Part shown: positions 37,301 through 48,936 of the stretch, piece by piece
Layout of the letters: each line of letters begins with the position of its first letter
Position numbering within the stretch: the stretch's first letter is position 1
Source of the DNA: Ciona savignyi
Taxonomy: Eukaryota; Chordata; Ascidiacea; Phlebobranchia; Cionidae
Reading direction: 5' to 3'
Assembly (NCBI GenBank): GCA_000149265.1
Contig: CH002899.1
Coordinates: 331,321 to 395,320 of the forward strand
Length of the DNA stretch: 64,000 nt
Position numbers and translations under genes: made by a program
Notes under the pieces: model-generated
Databases searched by the model: none
What the model saw: only the letters and a program-made list of their open reading frames with translations
Told to the model about the DNA's origin: nothing

Positions 37301-40300
37301 TGTAGGGCTTTATATGTATTTTGTATACTTTGTTTTATGTGTATTTTGTTTGTTTTGTTACATTTTGTTGTATTTTGCTTGGGTTTAATGACCATGTCAG
37401 TTATATTTAAATATTATACACTGTTGTTAACAACATGTTTTAACAACTGTTTATTTTGCCGTCTTTTCCATTTCCGGTGTCTGTCTAATGTCATTTTTAT
37501 TACTTTATTTAGTATATTCATTTTTTGGTATCTTACTATCGGGGCGGGGTAATCTGATGATTATATTTTATAATGCCCTTTATTGTTCCACCATTAACAA
37601 TATCTAACAGATAAGCTTGATGGGTTAGTTCATTTACCCAGAGGGTTACAGGTTCCAAACTGGTCACTACCCAGTTGGTTGTGTCCTTGGGCAAGCCACT
37701 TAACAGATATTGTCTGAACCCAGAGAAAACGGATTCTACCAAATTGATGGTTCTTTTGAATTATACACAACGCACTTCAGTAGCTCTGGTAACACAACAG
37801 TCAGTGCAAGGTTATCTAACAATTGGCTGTGTGTTAAAGGCATATTGTGTTTTCCCAGTGGAATAATCTTATTTCTGTCCTATATGCACATGTGAATATT
37901 CTATGCATTTATATAAGTATCCTATGCATTTATTTTTCAGGGACCAGCTGGACTTGAAGGATTTTCAGGATTACCGGGAAATATTGTAAGTCTCTTTAAT
38001 TTGAATTATAAGAATATATCAGTTAATATGTATTTTTTTACTAGGGAGAACGTGGACCAAAAGGACCACCTGGCTTAAAAGGCCGCAATGGAACCAGAGT
38101 CAGTACAAATGAGTTAGAATTAAAACAGTGAAATAACATACATATTATCTACTTAAGGGAGAAGTTGGACCACGTGGATTGAGTGGAAGATATGGAGTAG
38201 TTGGGTATCCAGGAATACCCGGTGCTTATGGGATAACAGGCCCAGCAGGACAACATGTAAATATATAGGTAGTAATATGGTGGAATTTTCTCTTACAGTG
38301 ATGTCTGTCACAGGGTAGACCTGGTCGAATTGGTGACAAGGGCCAAAAAGGAGACAGAGTAAGAAAAACTTGGTACATACTAACAATTTCTTAACACTAA
38401 TATGAATTTATTTATAAGTTAAATATATCTAGTTTGTGTATAAGGCATAAATGGTTGCAATTTCACAGGGAATGACAGGAATAGTCGGTAAACGTGGAAA
38501 AGGTGGTGTAACCGGGCAAAAGGGCGACCATGGGTTACGTGGAAAAAAAGGTTCCTTGGGTATAAGAGTGAGTACTTACTGTAATTTTGCTTTACCAGTT
38601 GGTGTAAAATATGCATATTTGTTTTAGGGCAAAAGAGGAAAACCAGGACCACCGGGCCATCCAGGATATCAAGGAGACCGGGTAAGAATTATATACATAT
38701 CTAGTTACAATGCATACCAAACAATACGAGTCCATGGAATTTAATATGATTGCAATACAAAACACTCTAATAGCTTGCCATGGCTAGCAAGTAAAGTGCA
38801 TTAGACGGCACTAAAATGCATCTCAGGCAGATAGATATTTCAAACAGCCACTTAAGCTGTCGAAACATTGCACTGAGCACTTGACAGACTGAGACGAATC
38901 AAGTGCGAAGATATCACCAAGTCTGTGCTAATGCAACAAACCCATCGCTGCTTTTTACTGTTTTAAACCAAGACATCAATATCGAATACTGTGAACTATA
39001 CTTATTTCTGTAACTTATTTGTACAAAAATGCATCTGAACTATAAAGAAACATGACTTACAATAATAAGGTTTGTCCCAATTAAACAGACATAACCATCA
39101 CAGTATTATTACTCAACATAATCATGGTTTTTTCAAATTTATTATCTTAATAAGGCGTTTCTGTTAAAACATTTATCACAAAATATACTTAGGATTTAAA
39201 ACATCATAACAACCAATATGTTTTATACAATTTGTAAAAGTAGTTAGCATGCTGTATAGTATGTCAAATCATGATTGTCATATTTAGGGATTTCCTGGTA
39301 TGATTGGCAGGAGGGGAATCCGAGGTCCGTCTGGAATCAAAGGTCATCCAGGATTGCAAGGGCCATATGGACCAGCTGGAGAACAAGGAGATACTGTAAG
39401 TTAAAGTTGTGATAGGATAGAAAAGGATAGGATATTCATGTTTATCCCTGTTAATGGGAAAACCAAGGGGGTTAACACACGGGCAATCGTCAGATCACCT
39501 CGCACCCACAGTCGGGTTACCGGGGGTATTACATTGTGTTGTATATAATAGACACGTTCCTTCAATTTGGTAGAACCCATTATTCCGCTAGGTTCTACCC
39601 TTCTCTACTAAGTGTGGCATGTGTCAAGTTGTTTGGCAATGAAATGTGTTGTCTAATTTAAGCAAACAGGTTTGTCACATTCCTTTCCAACCCAGTTACT
39701 AAGCTTAGGTTTAGGAAACCATATAAGCATGAGACCGCTATCGAATTACAGGGGCTCTCTGGTTTAAGAGGATTTCAAGGAAAACGAGGGGATAAAGGAA
39801 GAAAGGTGTGTATCTGTATCTTTAATTAATAGTCTGAGAAGCTATGTTAAAATAAATACACTATTAAGAAAAGTTTTTCAATGAACTTAAAATTATAAAG
39901 AGTTTTTTTACTACTGAAGTTTGTCTGACTTGTAAAGGTTATTTTAGTTTCTCAATATCTTGAAATAGTATACAGAATAAATGCTAATGTGTTTCAGGGC
40001 AATCCTGGATCTATTGGAAAAACTGGCCGTCCTGGAAAACATGGAAAGCATGTATGAGTTTAATATTTATATAAAATATTTTTTTATTTTTTTTTTAAAT
40101 TATACGTATGGGTAAATGATAATAATTTGTAAAGGTAAACATTAAAGTTATAGTTTTTGGAATTTAAGATACCTGATTTGAAGCGATAGGAATTTTTCTA
40201 GCCCAAATACAAGCCAGAAACAAAGTTATTATTATTTTTTACCACCTATGTTGCTGTCAATTGTCTCTTAGAAAAGCCAACTAAATAGAAAGATTTCACT

Positions 40301-43300
40301 CTAAACCTATATCTAATCTGTTTAGGGAAAGAGAGGAAAAAGAGGAAACAAAGGACCAGTTGGGCAAAAAGTAAGTTTAAAAAGCAAAATTGTCCTTTCA
40401 CTGCTAATGAATGATGTTATACAATATTAATTTACATATTCTGCAGGGGCTCAAAGGTTCAAATGGAAATCCTGGAAATCATGGTGCTCCTGGTACACAG
40501 GTTATATCGAAATATATACATTCTTATTATCATGTGTATAGAAATTACTCTAAATAAAGATTGTGCATCTACTTTTTAATGAAAATAACCATTTATTTTC
40601 TGCAGGGTAAAAGGGGACAAGATGGCCCTGTTGGTCAAAAAGGTCCAAAGGTAAATTTGTATTTAACACTTCAGTTTAAAAGAATCAACTAATTTGAAAG
40701 TTTTAATTACAGTCGTGTATGAATTTATTTTTATACCTTCATAGGGAGTTATTGGTGATGTTGGAGAAAAGGGAAAAGATGGAACCCAAGGTGACAGAGT
40801 AAGATATCAGCTGTTTCTCTATCCTTTCTTGTTAAACTGTTTTAACTTAATTTTAAAACAGTATAAATAATAAGTGAAATAGCTAATTTAAAGAATTTAA
40901 ATGGAATAGATGGATTGGAATTACTTTTGGATTGTATTAGTTTATATTTCTGCTCCTTCATTACATTAAAAAATGTAACAATTGTTTAAAGTTAAAAAGG
41001 CAGGATAATACGGCAAAACTAGTACCTAATTTAATCCATTCCAATGTAAATGTTTATATTTAAATCAAAGTTCCATTATTTTAGAGTTTTACAGTATTTA
41101 CAGTTTTGATACAAAACTAAAAGATTTCGAATAAACCAATTTTGTTTTTAATTGTTTATGAATCGTTGACTGGCATTACATATGGCTATTACCATGTGCT
41201 GTATACTGGCATCGACCATGTTACCATTAAAACATTTGCCTTGATATTCATACTTATATTTTGCTATAAACACAATTAACATCCAACGTTTCACAGGGCG
41301 GTCCTGGAAAACGTGGAAAAAGAGGTGACGTTGGTCCACATGGAAATAAAGTAAATTGGTGGTTTAGAATATACCTATTACACATGTAGTCAGGTCACTA
41401 AAGATATAGCAATATGTTTTTTTTAAAGCCTAAGAGTTGGAGTATCAAAACCAGTCACTGTCTTCACTGTATAGTTGGTTAAGTCCTTGGAAAGAGCACC
41501 TTTCACATGTAACCAATGGTTTAAATAAAAATCAATATTTGATGAATGCCAGTATATTAATACGACTTGCATTTTCCTAATTACAGGGATAAAACATAAA
41601 ATATCTTATTCTGTATCACAACACCTTTCAGTATCTTATTTAAGAATAAGAAAACTGGATTTTTGTAGTCCAGGATTAGTACTGAATAATATATGTGCAT
41701 AAAGTTTTACATTTACCAATTTACAATAATAGTAATATCAACATCATCGTCATTAAGTGTGATAAAGTAAACATTGCAAATGTAAACAGAATTATTATAA
41801 GTAAGCTGTTATGGAATGACATTTTTAAAACATTTTGGTTAATAAAGCCACAACCATTTTTTTAATTGATTTTTCCCGTTACAATTTCTAATTAACTATG
41901 CTTTTCATTACAGGGACCACCTGGACTACCTGGAGAGCATGGAGATCAAGGAAAAGTTGGTGCGTATGTAAGTAAGTAATGGTGGACTTAACAATGCATG
42001 AGGTTAGTTGATTAGAATTTTTATACCACAAAAAATTAGATTGTATTTTAAAATGAAAAATAATTATTTTACCAATACGCAAAGCACTTAAAGAAAGTGC
42101 ATATGTCATTTGTTTTTACGTGTTAAAATGTTATCTATGCAGGGACTTATTGGGCCAAGAGGATTAAAAGGAAACAAGGGTGATATAGGTGTTTCGGTAA
42201 GCTTATATAATATATCTGTTACCGCAGTTGTCTAACGATCAGTCAAACTTGTCTTTCCACATGTCTCGGCTGGTGAGCTTCATCCGAAAATTTTATAGAT
42301 TGCAACCAGTCGGTTGTATCCTTGAGCAAAGCACTTAGCGGATCTCTTAACAACTAGAAACCTTAAACCTTTAAATCATGTAGAATATACGCTTTTATTG
42401 AAGGCCACCACGAAACCTTTTCTAGTGGTTTTGTGGTGGCCATCATGAAGTCTATGACTATTGCATCTCCGACGTTTTCCCATTCAGGAGGACAAGACAG
42501 GAATATTCTATATTTATTTAAGTATATTATCTTTTTGCAGGGAAGAAAAGGAGTAAGAGGTCTTACCGGCCAAACTGGTTTAACAGCAATTAAGGTAAAA
42601 AAATGTTAATTCAATGCATATTTTATATTTTAATTGACATTGGAAAACTTATGTTCCAGGGTCCACCTGGAGCAATTGGTCCTGAAGGGCAACCTGGCCT
42701 GCCGGTAAATATTTCAAATTGCTAATATCTGTTTTGGTAGCAATCTTGTTACACATACATTTATTGCAGGGAATTATGGGGCCAACTGGATATCCTGGTT
42801 ATCCAGGCCTTCAGGTGATGCAATAGAGTTAATTGTCATGCTGTACTAAGTAATTCTGTACTTATGTATGTTAATGCAGCAATGTCCTTGTGTATGCTAT
42901 TTCAGCATACACATGTATTTATATATGTTTTTTATGACTGTCTCACATATATAAATTACAGGGAGAAAGAGGCTTAAAGGGTTTTACTGGTAGAAGAGGA
43001 AGGCCTGGTGAAAAGGTAGGCATCAGTTGGTCAAGTGTAATAAGACAAATTAAATTTAAATGTTTAATATAAGGGAAATGATGGCCACCAAGGCATCACA
43101 GGCTCACCAGGAGGATTTGGAGCACCCGTAAGTTAATCAATCACATCCCATTCCACATCTCATTTCAACAGAATATGTTGCTATTATAGGGACCAGATGG
43201 TTTTCCTGGAGTTCCAGGTGGAAAGGGAAGAAAAGGATCCAAGGTGAGAATATCGTTATATAACAAATTGTGTCCTGCTTGCAAAAAAACATAAAGTTAC

Positions 43301-46300
43301 TGATCGTATGTACATTTAGGGCTTACCTGGAAAAGCTGGGACTTTTGGTGTCAGTGGCATTCCTGGAAAGATGGTATGTCGACAAATAGAAATATTCATC
43401 ATAAGTAATCTTACAAAAGCGCAAATGCTTTTTGTATGTTTTAAAACAATACATTTAAACAAAACTTTCTCTTAGGGTTTACATGGGGAACCCGGGCTAC
43501 AAGGTTTAAAAGGTAGAAAGGGTAACCAAGGGGACAGTATACCTGGACGTCAAGGGGAACTTGGATCAAAGGGATATTTGGTTTGTTAAAAGTTATCTTC
43601 GTTAAAAAAAGTTTGTATGCTGTATGTTTATTTATTTTAAAAGGGGGAATTTGGTGAAAGAGGAGCAAAGGGAAAAATTGGGAACCCAGGAAAAAGGGTA
43701 AAACAATTTAATTTTAATTTTGAAAACAGACATATAAAATGATTAGAAAATATGTAGTATTAAAGAATTTATGATTTCAGGGAGTTACTGGGATTTCTGG
43801 AGCCCGTGGCTTAGAAGGTCCCAAAGGCAAAAAGGTGAACATACCATTTATCTTAGCATAAGGTGAAAAAAATAATTGTATTTTGCAGGGTGAAATGGGT
43901 ATCCAAGGTAAAGTTGGTATTCAAGGAGTGATAGGTTTACCCGTAAGTTAATTGTACATTAAATGTATGAATAATGTATGAATGAACCATCTTGTAAGTA
44001 GTAAATTTTCGGCAGGGTTTGTTTGGAATCAAGGGAATCAAAGGAGAAAAGGGAAATCCTGGATACGGTGTAAGATATTAAAATGTTTTAATTTTGTCAA
44101 AACTATATAAGATAAAATTTACAGATAGTGGAAGGTCAAGCTGGCGCAGATGGATTGCCTGGTCAAAATGGATTACCGGTTAGTTTTAAAGAGTAAAACT
44201 GTTAAATTTGTTTAAAACATTATAATCCACAGGGCAGTGTAGGTATCCCCGGTCCATCAGGAGAAAAAGGTGAAAAAGGAATGAAAGGTTATACAGGATT
44301 TGCTGGACTTATAGGACCAAAGGGGAGACCTGGAAATGAGGTTTGCAAAATTAAAATTGACTTTGCTTAAACACCATATACATTATAAAATTGTATATAA
44401 TTTAAAAAAAATATGTTTTGTAGGGTTTAAATGGAGAGATGGGTAAACCTGGCAAGCTTGGAAGTACAGGACGTAAAGGTATTGCTGGAAAAAGTGGGCC
44501 AAAAGGATATAATGGTCGAAAAGGAAATCGGGTTAGTTATATCTTAAACTTTGTCCAACAGATAGCTCAACTTAATTGTTCGGAGCAGTTTTTAAAACAT
44601 CTATACGCAACAAACTGTTATGGCTTTGAAAACTCATCTGTAAAGTGTGTTGCTTTCTGACGATATAAACTTTGACAATTATGAATGTCAATTTTCCCAT
44701 CAAAGGAGATAGAAAAACCTATACTATTCTGTTTATGTGTAACTAATGCATATTTCGTACTGGTACTAAAAGATAAAATGCTTTGTCTAAACAGGGTAGA
44801 ATTGGTGGAAAAGGTCATAAAGGTGAAAAGGGAGTTGCTGGTATAAAGGTGAGCAATTCAGTTTTTGAAGCACAATCAAATTAATAATAATTTTAGCCCA
44901 GTAATATGTAAAAAAAACCGGTGAGTGATGATTTAAGGCAACAATTTTAATGTTGGTACCTCACATACATAGTTCTTAACTGCTGTCCTTTAAACTGTAT
45001 GTGACTCTTAANNNNNNNNNNNNNNNNNNNNNNNNNNNNNNNNNNNNNNNNNNNNNNNNNNNNNNNNNNNNNNNNNNNNNNNNNNNNNNNNNNNNNNNNN
45101 NNNNNNNNNNNNNNNNNNNNNNNNNNNNNNNNNNNNNNNNNNNNNNNNNNNNNNNNNNNNNNNNNNNNNNNNNNNNNNNNNNNNNNNNNNNNNNNNNNNN
45201 NNNNNNNNNNNNNNNNNNNNNNNNNNNCTTAACTAAATGCATAGACCCCAGTGGTTAATTAGTTTGTGGATGTTTTTTTCAAGTAATCACATGCAATAGC
45301 ATGCCAGCCCCGTATATTTTAACTATGTCAAACACAAGGAACGGAAATGAGCCGTTGGTTAAATAAGTTTCAGCGTCTATTTCGTTCCTTTAATTTGACT
45401 GGTAGCAGACATCTTAGGAGCATTTACAAGGTGGGTGGGTACATTAGGTGTTACATGTGAATAACTGTTATATAGCTTATATTTTTAATGTCCCTAGGGA
45501 AAGATCGGCATCCCAGGAACACCTGGTATAAAGGGCGCTAAAGGACTGCCGGTAACAACATTAAGTAAAAAATAAAAATCTACAAATAATTTATAAATCA
45601 TACATTCTAGGGAAGCGCCGGTGAAAAGGGTTTGCCTGGGCGAAAAGGAAAACAAGGAACCCAAGTAAGTATATGCTATTGTATTGTATATATAGTGATT
45701 AACAATTTTTCAAACTGCAGCTACGGAAAATTCTCAGTTATTAGGTAATCTATATAATTACAGGGGAGACCTGGTAGTGTTGGTCCTGATGGAAAAAGAA
45801 TAAATGGAATGAAGGTACATTGATCATTAATATATAAAATTGCCATAGAGAGTTTATTTTGTAGGGTGAAAAAGGTCAATCCGGTGAAAAGGGAGAATCT
45901 GGTCTTATCGGACCTCTGGTAAGTGACTAACTCCAATTTGGCATAACTAAATGATATTTTGTTAAACAGGGAAAACCAGGAATTGTCGGAAAAGTAGGCA
46001 AGCAAGGAAAACCTGGAATCAAAGTAAGAATACAGTATAAAAATTTAAGGAATGTGCAATACACTACTTTTTTTATTAAATAGGGTGTTCAGGGAATTCC
46101 AGGGTTTAATGGAACAGTTGGAGCACAAGGGCAATTAGGGATAACAGGACCACAGGGGAAAAAGGGCGCAAAAGGACCAAAAGGTGAGCAAGGTGTGCAT
46201 GGAGACAAGGGAGGAATTGGTCGAAAAGGACTGCAAGGATTAAAGGTAATAAATGCCTTATGGTAATCTAATTTCATTCTTTAACAAAAACATACAGGGG

Positions 46301-48936
46301 GAAAAAGTACATGGTTTAAGAGGAAGCAGAGGTGCCAAAGGTGAAAAGGTTTGTTGCATATAATTCTTCTATATTGTCTGGCCCAAAAGCTTGGTTAGTT
46401 AATGTGTTTCATTTCAGCCGAATGGTTGCTGAATTGAATGTGATCATTGTCTGAAACCCAGTAAATTTGTTACTTGTGTGAAATTGCTTCCTTAAGTATT
46501 TGCGTGTTATTCTGATGATTGCCAGTGTGATAAGGCCCCTTTAATTTTTGCATTTTTAGTGATAAAACAATAATTTACTTTCTATATTATATAAAGTGTT
46601 CTAACGCATACTTGCGTATTATTTTTTTAATAATTAGGGTATGGAAGGCCCCATTGGATTACCAGGAGCAAAAGGGAAAATTGGAATAGATGGAATAACT
46701 GGAATTAAAGGACCTAAAGGGTTTAAGGTGTGATTTGTGATTTAAGATTTTTTTAAATACCTTTTCTGCTATGTTAATAATTTTGCCAGGGAAACATCGG
46801 ACCTAATGGTACAAATGGTAAGGCAGGACCCAAGGGACCGCCGGTAAGACTTGGTTTAACTTACTACAGCGAATGAACTAAACATTGTTTTTATGCAGGG
46901 AAAAGTTGGAGGCTCCTTGGAAGACTTAGTAAGTTAACACATACCAAGTTTGCAACCTGACAATATGTTAACACTGGTATATTTTCAGAAAAACGTGACA
47001 GACGAACTATCTCGAAAGATTCTCTCCAATTACAAACTTGTATGTATAAATAGATTTAATTTTATTTTTTCATTTAATAAAGGATTAATGTTATATTTCA
47101 ATCAAATACAGGATAGAGGGGATTTTGAACAATTTTCTACAAACCTGTTTCATTTATATGCAACAGTTATATTGCACCAATCATCTCCAATGGGAACCTC
47201 ATATTTCCCTGCACGAACATGTCGGGATTTATTATTATCTCACCCAAGTTTGCCAAATGGTAAGTCCTAGTATTTTTTTAAACTACAAAGGTTTTAAACC
47301 GTTTGTACTTATATCCTTTGTACCATTGAATAGTATACTTGTGCTTATTTGCTAAAACATTGAATACAGATGGTAACAGGAGTTTTTTGGTATGTTGTAT
47401 ATGATAAGGGCTTTGCTTCACTTTTGATTCAACCCATTAATTTAAGCAAGTGTGCAAATGCCCAAGGAGAACATCCAACTTCCACAAGGCTGGGTTTGTA
47501 CCTGCAGTCTTCTGAATTAGCTACCAGCACAGAAGATCTAAGCTATTCCAATAAAATTTTGTGCTCTCTATAATACCTTTTGCTTAATTTGTTTCTAGGT
47601 TACTACTACATTGATCCCAATGAAGGATGTTTTAAAGATGCCATACAGGTGTATTGTAATTTCACAGAAGGTGGATCCACGTGCGTGCAACCAAGAAAAA
47701 ACAAAGTACTTAATGTTAAATTTAAAAGAAACAATATTCAAGTTAAACAACTGATTCTTTATAAAAATGACTGATGATGGTTGGTATTGATACAACAAAT
47801 CTATAATTCAGAGGGCTGTTTTAAATAAAGCTTTTGGAAATACAGCCTTTCAGAAACATAAGTCATGTATATATACAATACAGGTAATATATATTGTTAA
47901 TTTCTTTAGCTTCCATATCAAAAATGGACGACAGGAAGACGATATCATTATCGAAAATATTTATGGTGGAGAAGATATGCTGGTGGACACATGATTGATT
48001 ATACAGCAAACCGTGTACAACTTAAAATACTTCGCCGTTTTAGTAGATATGTGACTCAGGTTAGTAAAAGAAGTATTGACCAGGGCCGGTTTTAGGCTGG
48101 TTTGACCGATTAGATCAAATTGGGCCCCGCACCTTGAAGGGGCCCCGCGCTAGCGGGGGTCTTTTTGTATTACAAGGTTTAAAATACTACTGAAACGTAA
48201 AATAATAAGTGAAATATTATTCTTTCTCATAATATCAATTTGTTATGCATCGTAACTAAGTCAAAATTATGTGTCTGCCTGTTACGTCATAATGAATATG
48301 GTTGCTAAACAATATATCGTAAATAAGCATCCACATTGCCTTTAATTTGTTTTATAGCAAGTATTAAATGTCTATTTTTGTAGTTTGTATGTATGTATTT
48401 TATGATATATAAACACCCATCAATTTTGCTATGAAGAGTAGGGGCCCCGCCATCACATTTCTAATTGGACCCCGCGGTTCCTAGCACCGGGCCTGGTATT
48501 GACATACTAGTACAAAAGTCTAGGTTATACTACTCATTTATTACTCATACAGGAATTCAAATTCAAATGTAAAGGTGTTGTGGCTGCCTATGACACGCAA
48601 CACAGCAGTTACGCAAGTGCTTTAAAGTACAGAGGGGATGATGGGAGTGTGCACAAGCTTTTAGATGGAGAGGCAGCTTACTATATTGGCCATGACGGAT
48701 GTCAAGTAAGTTTAAGTATTTCAGTTCTATAACAAAAGCAAAATGTATTCAATTTTACGTCATTCAGACATTTAAAATTTAATTTTACACAGTTCAGGAC
48801 AATGGTTGATGCAGAGACCCAGTTTACGATTAGAACTACCGATCTTACCCTACTACCTGTGCGTGACTTTTCTGTGGCTAATGTGAATCGATTTAGCAAG
48901 TTTGGACTTGATATTGGAAATGTATGCTATCTCTGA
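27019..48936 (+). CDS. Fibrillar collagen alpha chain (whole gene)
   Basis: A secreted, trimerising extracellular-matrix protein. About 60 exons total roughly 1500 codons. In order: hydrophobic signal peptide, short N-terminal region, minor triple helix, acidic Tyr-rich hinge, major triple helix of about 337 Gly-X-Y triplets, and a COLFI C-propeptide ending NVCYL and TGA at 48936. Most helix exons are 45, 54 or 108 nt, begin with a Gly codon and are phase 0: the classic fibrillar collagen gene structure. The helix length (about 1008 residues) and COLFI domain place it among fibrillar collagens, not basement-membrane or FACIT types. No VWC or TSPN domain is visible at the N-terminus. An assembly gap (45012-45227) lies in a helix-region intron. 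A possible frame break in the 5' exon is described separately. Confidence 0.95.
27493..31202. other. First large intron of the collagen gene
   Basis: About 3.7 kb, AT-rich, with no recognised coding sequence or mobile element. It could hold enhancers, but nothing specific can be read. Confidence 0.55.
31203..34646 (+). CDS. Collagen N-propeptide exons: linker, minor helix and hinge
   Basis: Four exons. 31203-31262 encodes the Thr/Ile/Pro-rich linker [20 protein letters not shown]. 31367-31411 encodes [15 protein letters not shown]. 31665-31766 encodes [20 protein letters not shown] and then [10 protein letters not shown]. 34608-34646 encodes the acidic hinge [13 protein letters not shown]. 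The first two helix exons form a minor triple helix of about 13 triplets. The Tyr/Asp/Glu-rich hinge occupies the place of the N-telopeptide of other fibrillar collagens. All exons are phase 0. Confidence 0.9.
31263..31366. repeat. 104-bp intron dominated by a (TA)n microsatellite
   Basis: About 36 bp of uninterrupted TA (about 31307-31342) fills much of this intron and ends about 25 bp before the acceptor (CATATAG) of the first minor-helix exon. Confidence 0.9.
31831..32918. mobile_element. piggyBac-like non-autonomous element in a collagen intron
   Basis: Both ends carry TTAA, with inverted termini TTAACTCTTTCCCTCCC and TTAACTCTTTCACTCCC (16 of 17 alike). The element is about 1.09 kb. TTAA target use and the CTCTTTCC-type terminus fit the piggyBac superfamily. 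A perfect 24-bp palindrome (31847-31870) lies just inside the left end. Short open frames inside have no resemblance to a DDD transposase that I can see. Confidence 0.7.
32919..34607. other. Remainder of the collagen intron before the hinge exon
   Basis: AT-rich; nothing recognised. Confidence 0.5.
34707..39805 (+). CDS. Collagen major triple helix, N-terminal third (exons)
   Basis: Exons: 34707-34760, 34812-34865, 35781-35888, 36072-36125, 36220-36273, 36341-36385, 37125-37178, 37941-37985, 38045-38098, 38158-38256, 38314-38358, 38469-38567, 38628-38681, 39288-39395 and 39752-39805. Each starts with a Gly codon except the first, which begins ASP-GPPGPQ and marks the helix start. Lengths are 45, 54, 99 or 108 nt. 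The repeat is uninterrupted here. Lys- and Arg-rich triplets ([22 protein letters not shown]) are frequent, and Pro in the Y position is moderate compared with vertebrate type I. Confidence 0.93.
36530..36840 (+). repeat. SINE copy in a collagen intron
   Basis: Diverged member of the tRNA-type family: GGTTAATTCGTCACCTTTCA, GTTGGTTATGTCCTTGGGCA, and the terminal GCGATAAAC with CTATCC. Confidence 0.75.
37610..37882 (+). repeat. SINE copy in a collagen intron
   Basis: Diverged copy: GGTTACAGGTTCCAAACTGG (box B region), GTTGTGTCCTTGGGCAAG, and TTTTCCCAGTGGAATAATC in the tail. Confidence 0.75.
39412..39600 (-). repeat. SINE 3' part in a collagen intron
   Basis: Inverse orientation: GGATAGGATATTCATG, then ATGGGAAAACCAAGGGGGTT, GGCAATCGTCAGATCACCTC and GGTAGAACCCATTA. 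Confidence 0.82.
39998..44848 (+). CDS. Collagen major triple helix, middle (exons)
   Basis: Exons: 39998-40051, 40326-40370, 40447-40500, 40606-40650, 40745-40798, 41297-41350, 41914-41967, 42143-42196, 42541-42594, 42660-42704, 42770-42814, 42962-43015, 43074-43127, 43190-43243, 43320-43373, 43476-43580, 43644-43697, 43781-43834, 43889-43942, 44016-44069, 44125-44178, 44233-44340, 44424-44531 and 44795-44848. Gly-X-Y is kept except at GLTAIK (42577-42594), GDSIPGRQG (a missing residue in the 105-nt exon 43476-43580) and GYG-IVEGQ at the 44069/44125 junction. The 105-nt exon is three bases short of the 108-nt class, as expected for loss of one codon. Confidence 0.93.
41447..41610 (+). repeat. 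Degraded SINE copy in a collagen intron
   Basis: Only partial blocks remain (GTTGGTTAAGTCCTTGG; ACAGGGATAAAACATAA). Confidence 0.5.
42295..42515 (+). repeat. Degraded SINE copy in a collagen intron
   Basis: Blocks GCAACCAGTCGGTTGTATCC and GTTTTCCCATTCAGGAGGAC identify the family. The middle is rearranged, with a short inverted duplication around CACCACGAAACC/GGTTTTGTGGTGG. Confidence 0.55.
45012..45227. other. Assembly gap (216 N)
   Basis: Run of N between collagen exons 44795-44848 and 45498-45551. The known helix exons already add up to about 337 triplets, close to the 338 usual for fibrillar collagens, so the gap probably lies wholly in an intron. Confidence 0.99.
45498..46928 (+). CDS. 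Collagen major triple helix, C-terminal part (exons)
   Basis: Exons: 45498-45551, 45611-45664, 45764-45814, 45865-45918, 45970-46023, 46084-46245 (162 nt, a three-unit fusion), 46298-46348, 46638-46727, 46790-46843 and 46899-46928. Two 51-nt exons contain Gly-X-Y irregularities: [11 protein letters not shown] and GEKVHGLRG. The last short exon ends the helix with [10 protein letters not shown] and passes into the C-telopeptide. Confidence 0.93.
46380..46590 (+). repeat. Degraded SINE copy in a collagen intron
   Basis: Blocks TTTCAGCCGAATGGTTGC, CTGAAACCCAGTAAAT and GATTGCCAGTGTGATAAGGC follow the SINE order with many changes. Confidence 0.55.
46989..48936 (+). CDS. Collagen C-propeptide (COLFI domain) exons
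   Basis: Exons: 46989-47039, 47112-47259, 47599-47705, 47910-48059, 48553-48705 and 48793-48936 (250 aa plus stop). The COLFI domain directs chain selection and trimerisation before secretion. Visible landmarks are [17 protein letters not shown], the calcium-binding type loop [58 protein letters not shown]. Seven cysteines are present. The one expected shortly after TCRD (Cys2 of vertebrate chains) is replaced by Ser in LLSHP. The last exon pair is split by an intron carrying a hAT MITE. Confidence 0.93.
48081..48495. mobile_element. hAT-type MITE, copy 3, in the collagen C-propeptide intron
   Basis: Shortest, uninterrupted copy (415 bp). Perfect 8-bp duplication GTATTGAC at 48073-48080 and 48496-48503. 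Ends CAGGGCCGG and CCGGGCCTG; GC-rich left block with GGGGCCCCGCGC. It gives the uninterrupted form of the copies at 1772-3122 and 9014-10010. Confidence 0.92.

Noticed and set aside
44976..45258. Open frames across the N run
   Set aside because: They exist only because N is not translated as stop.
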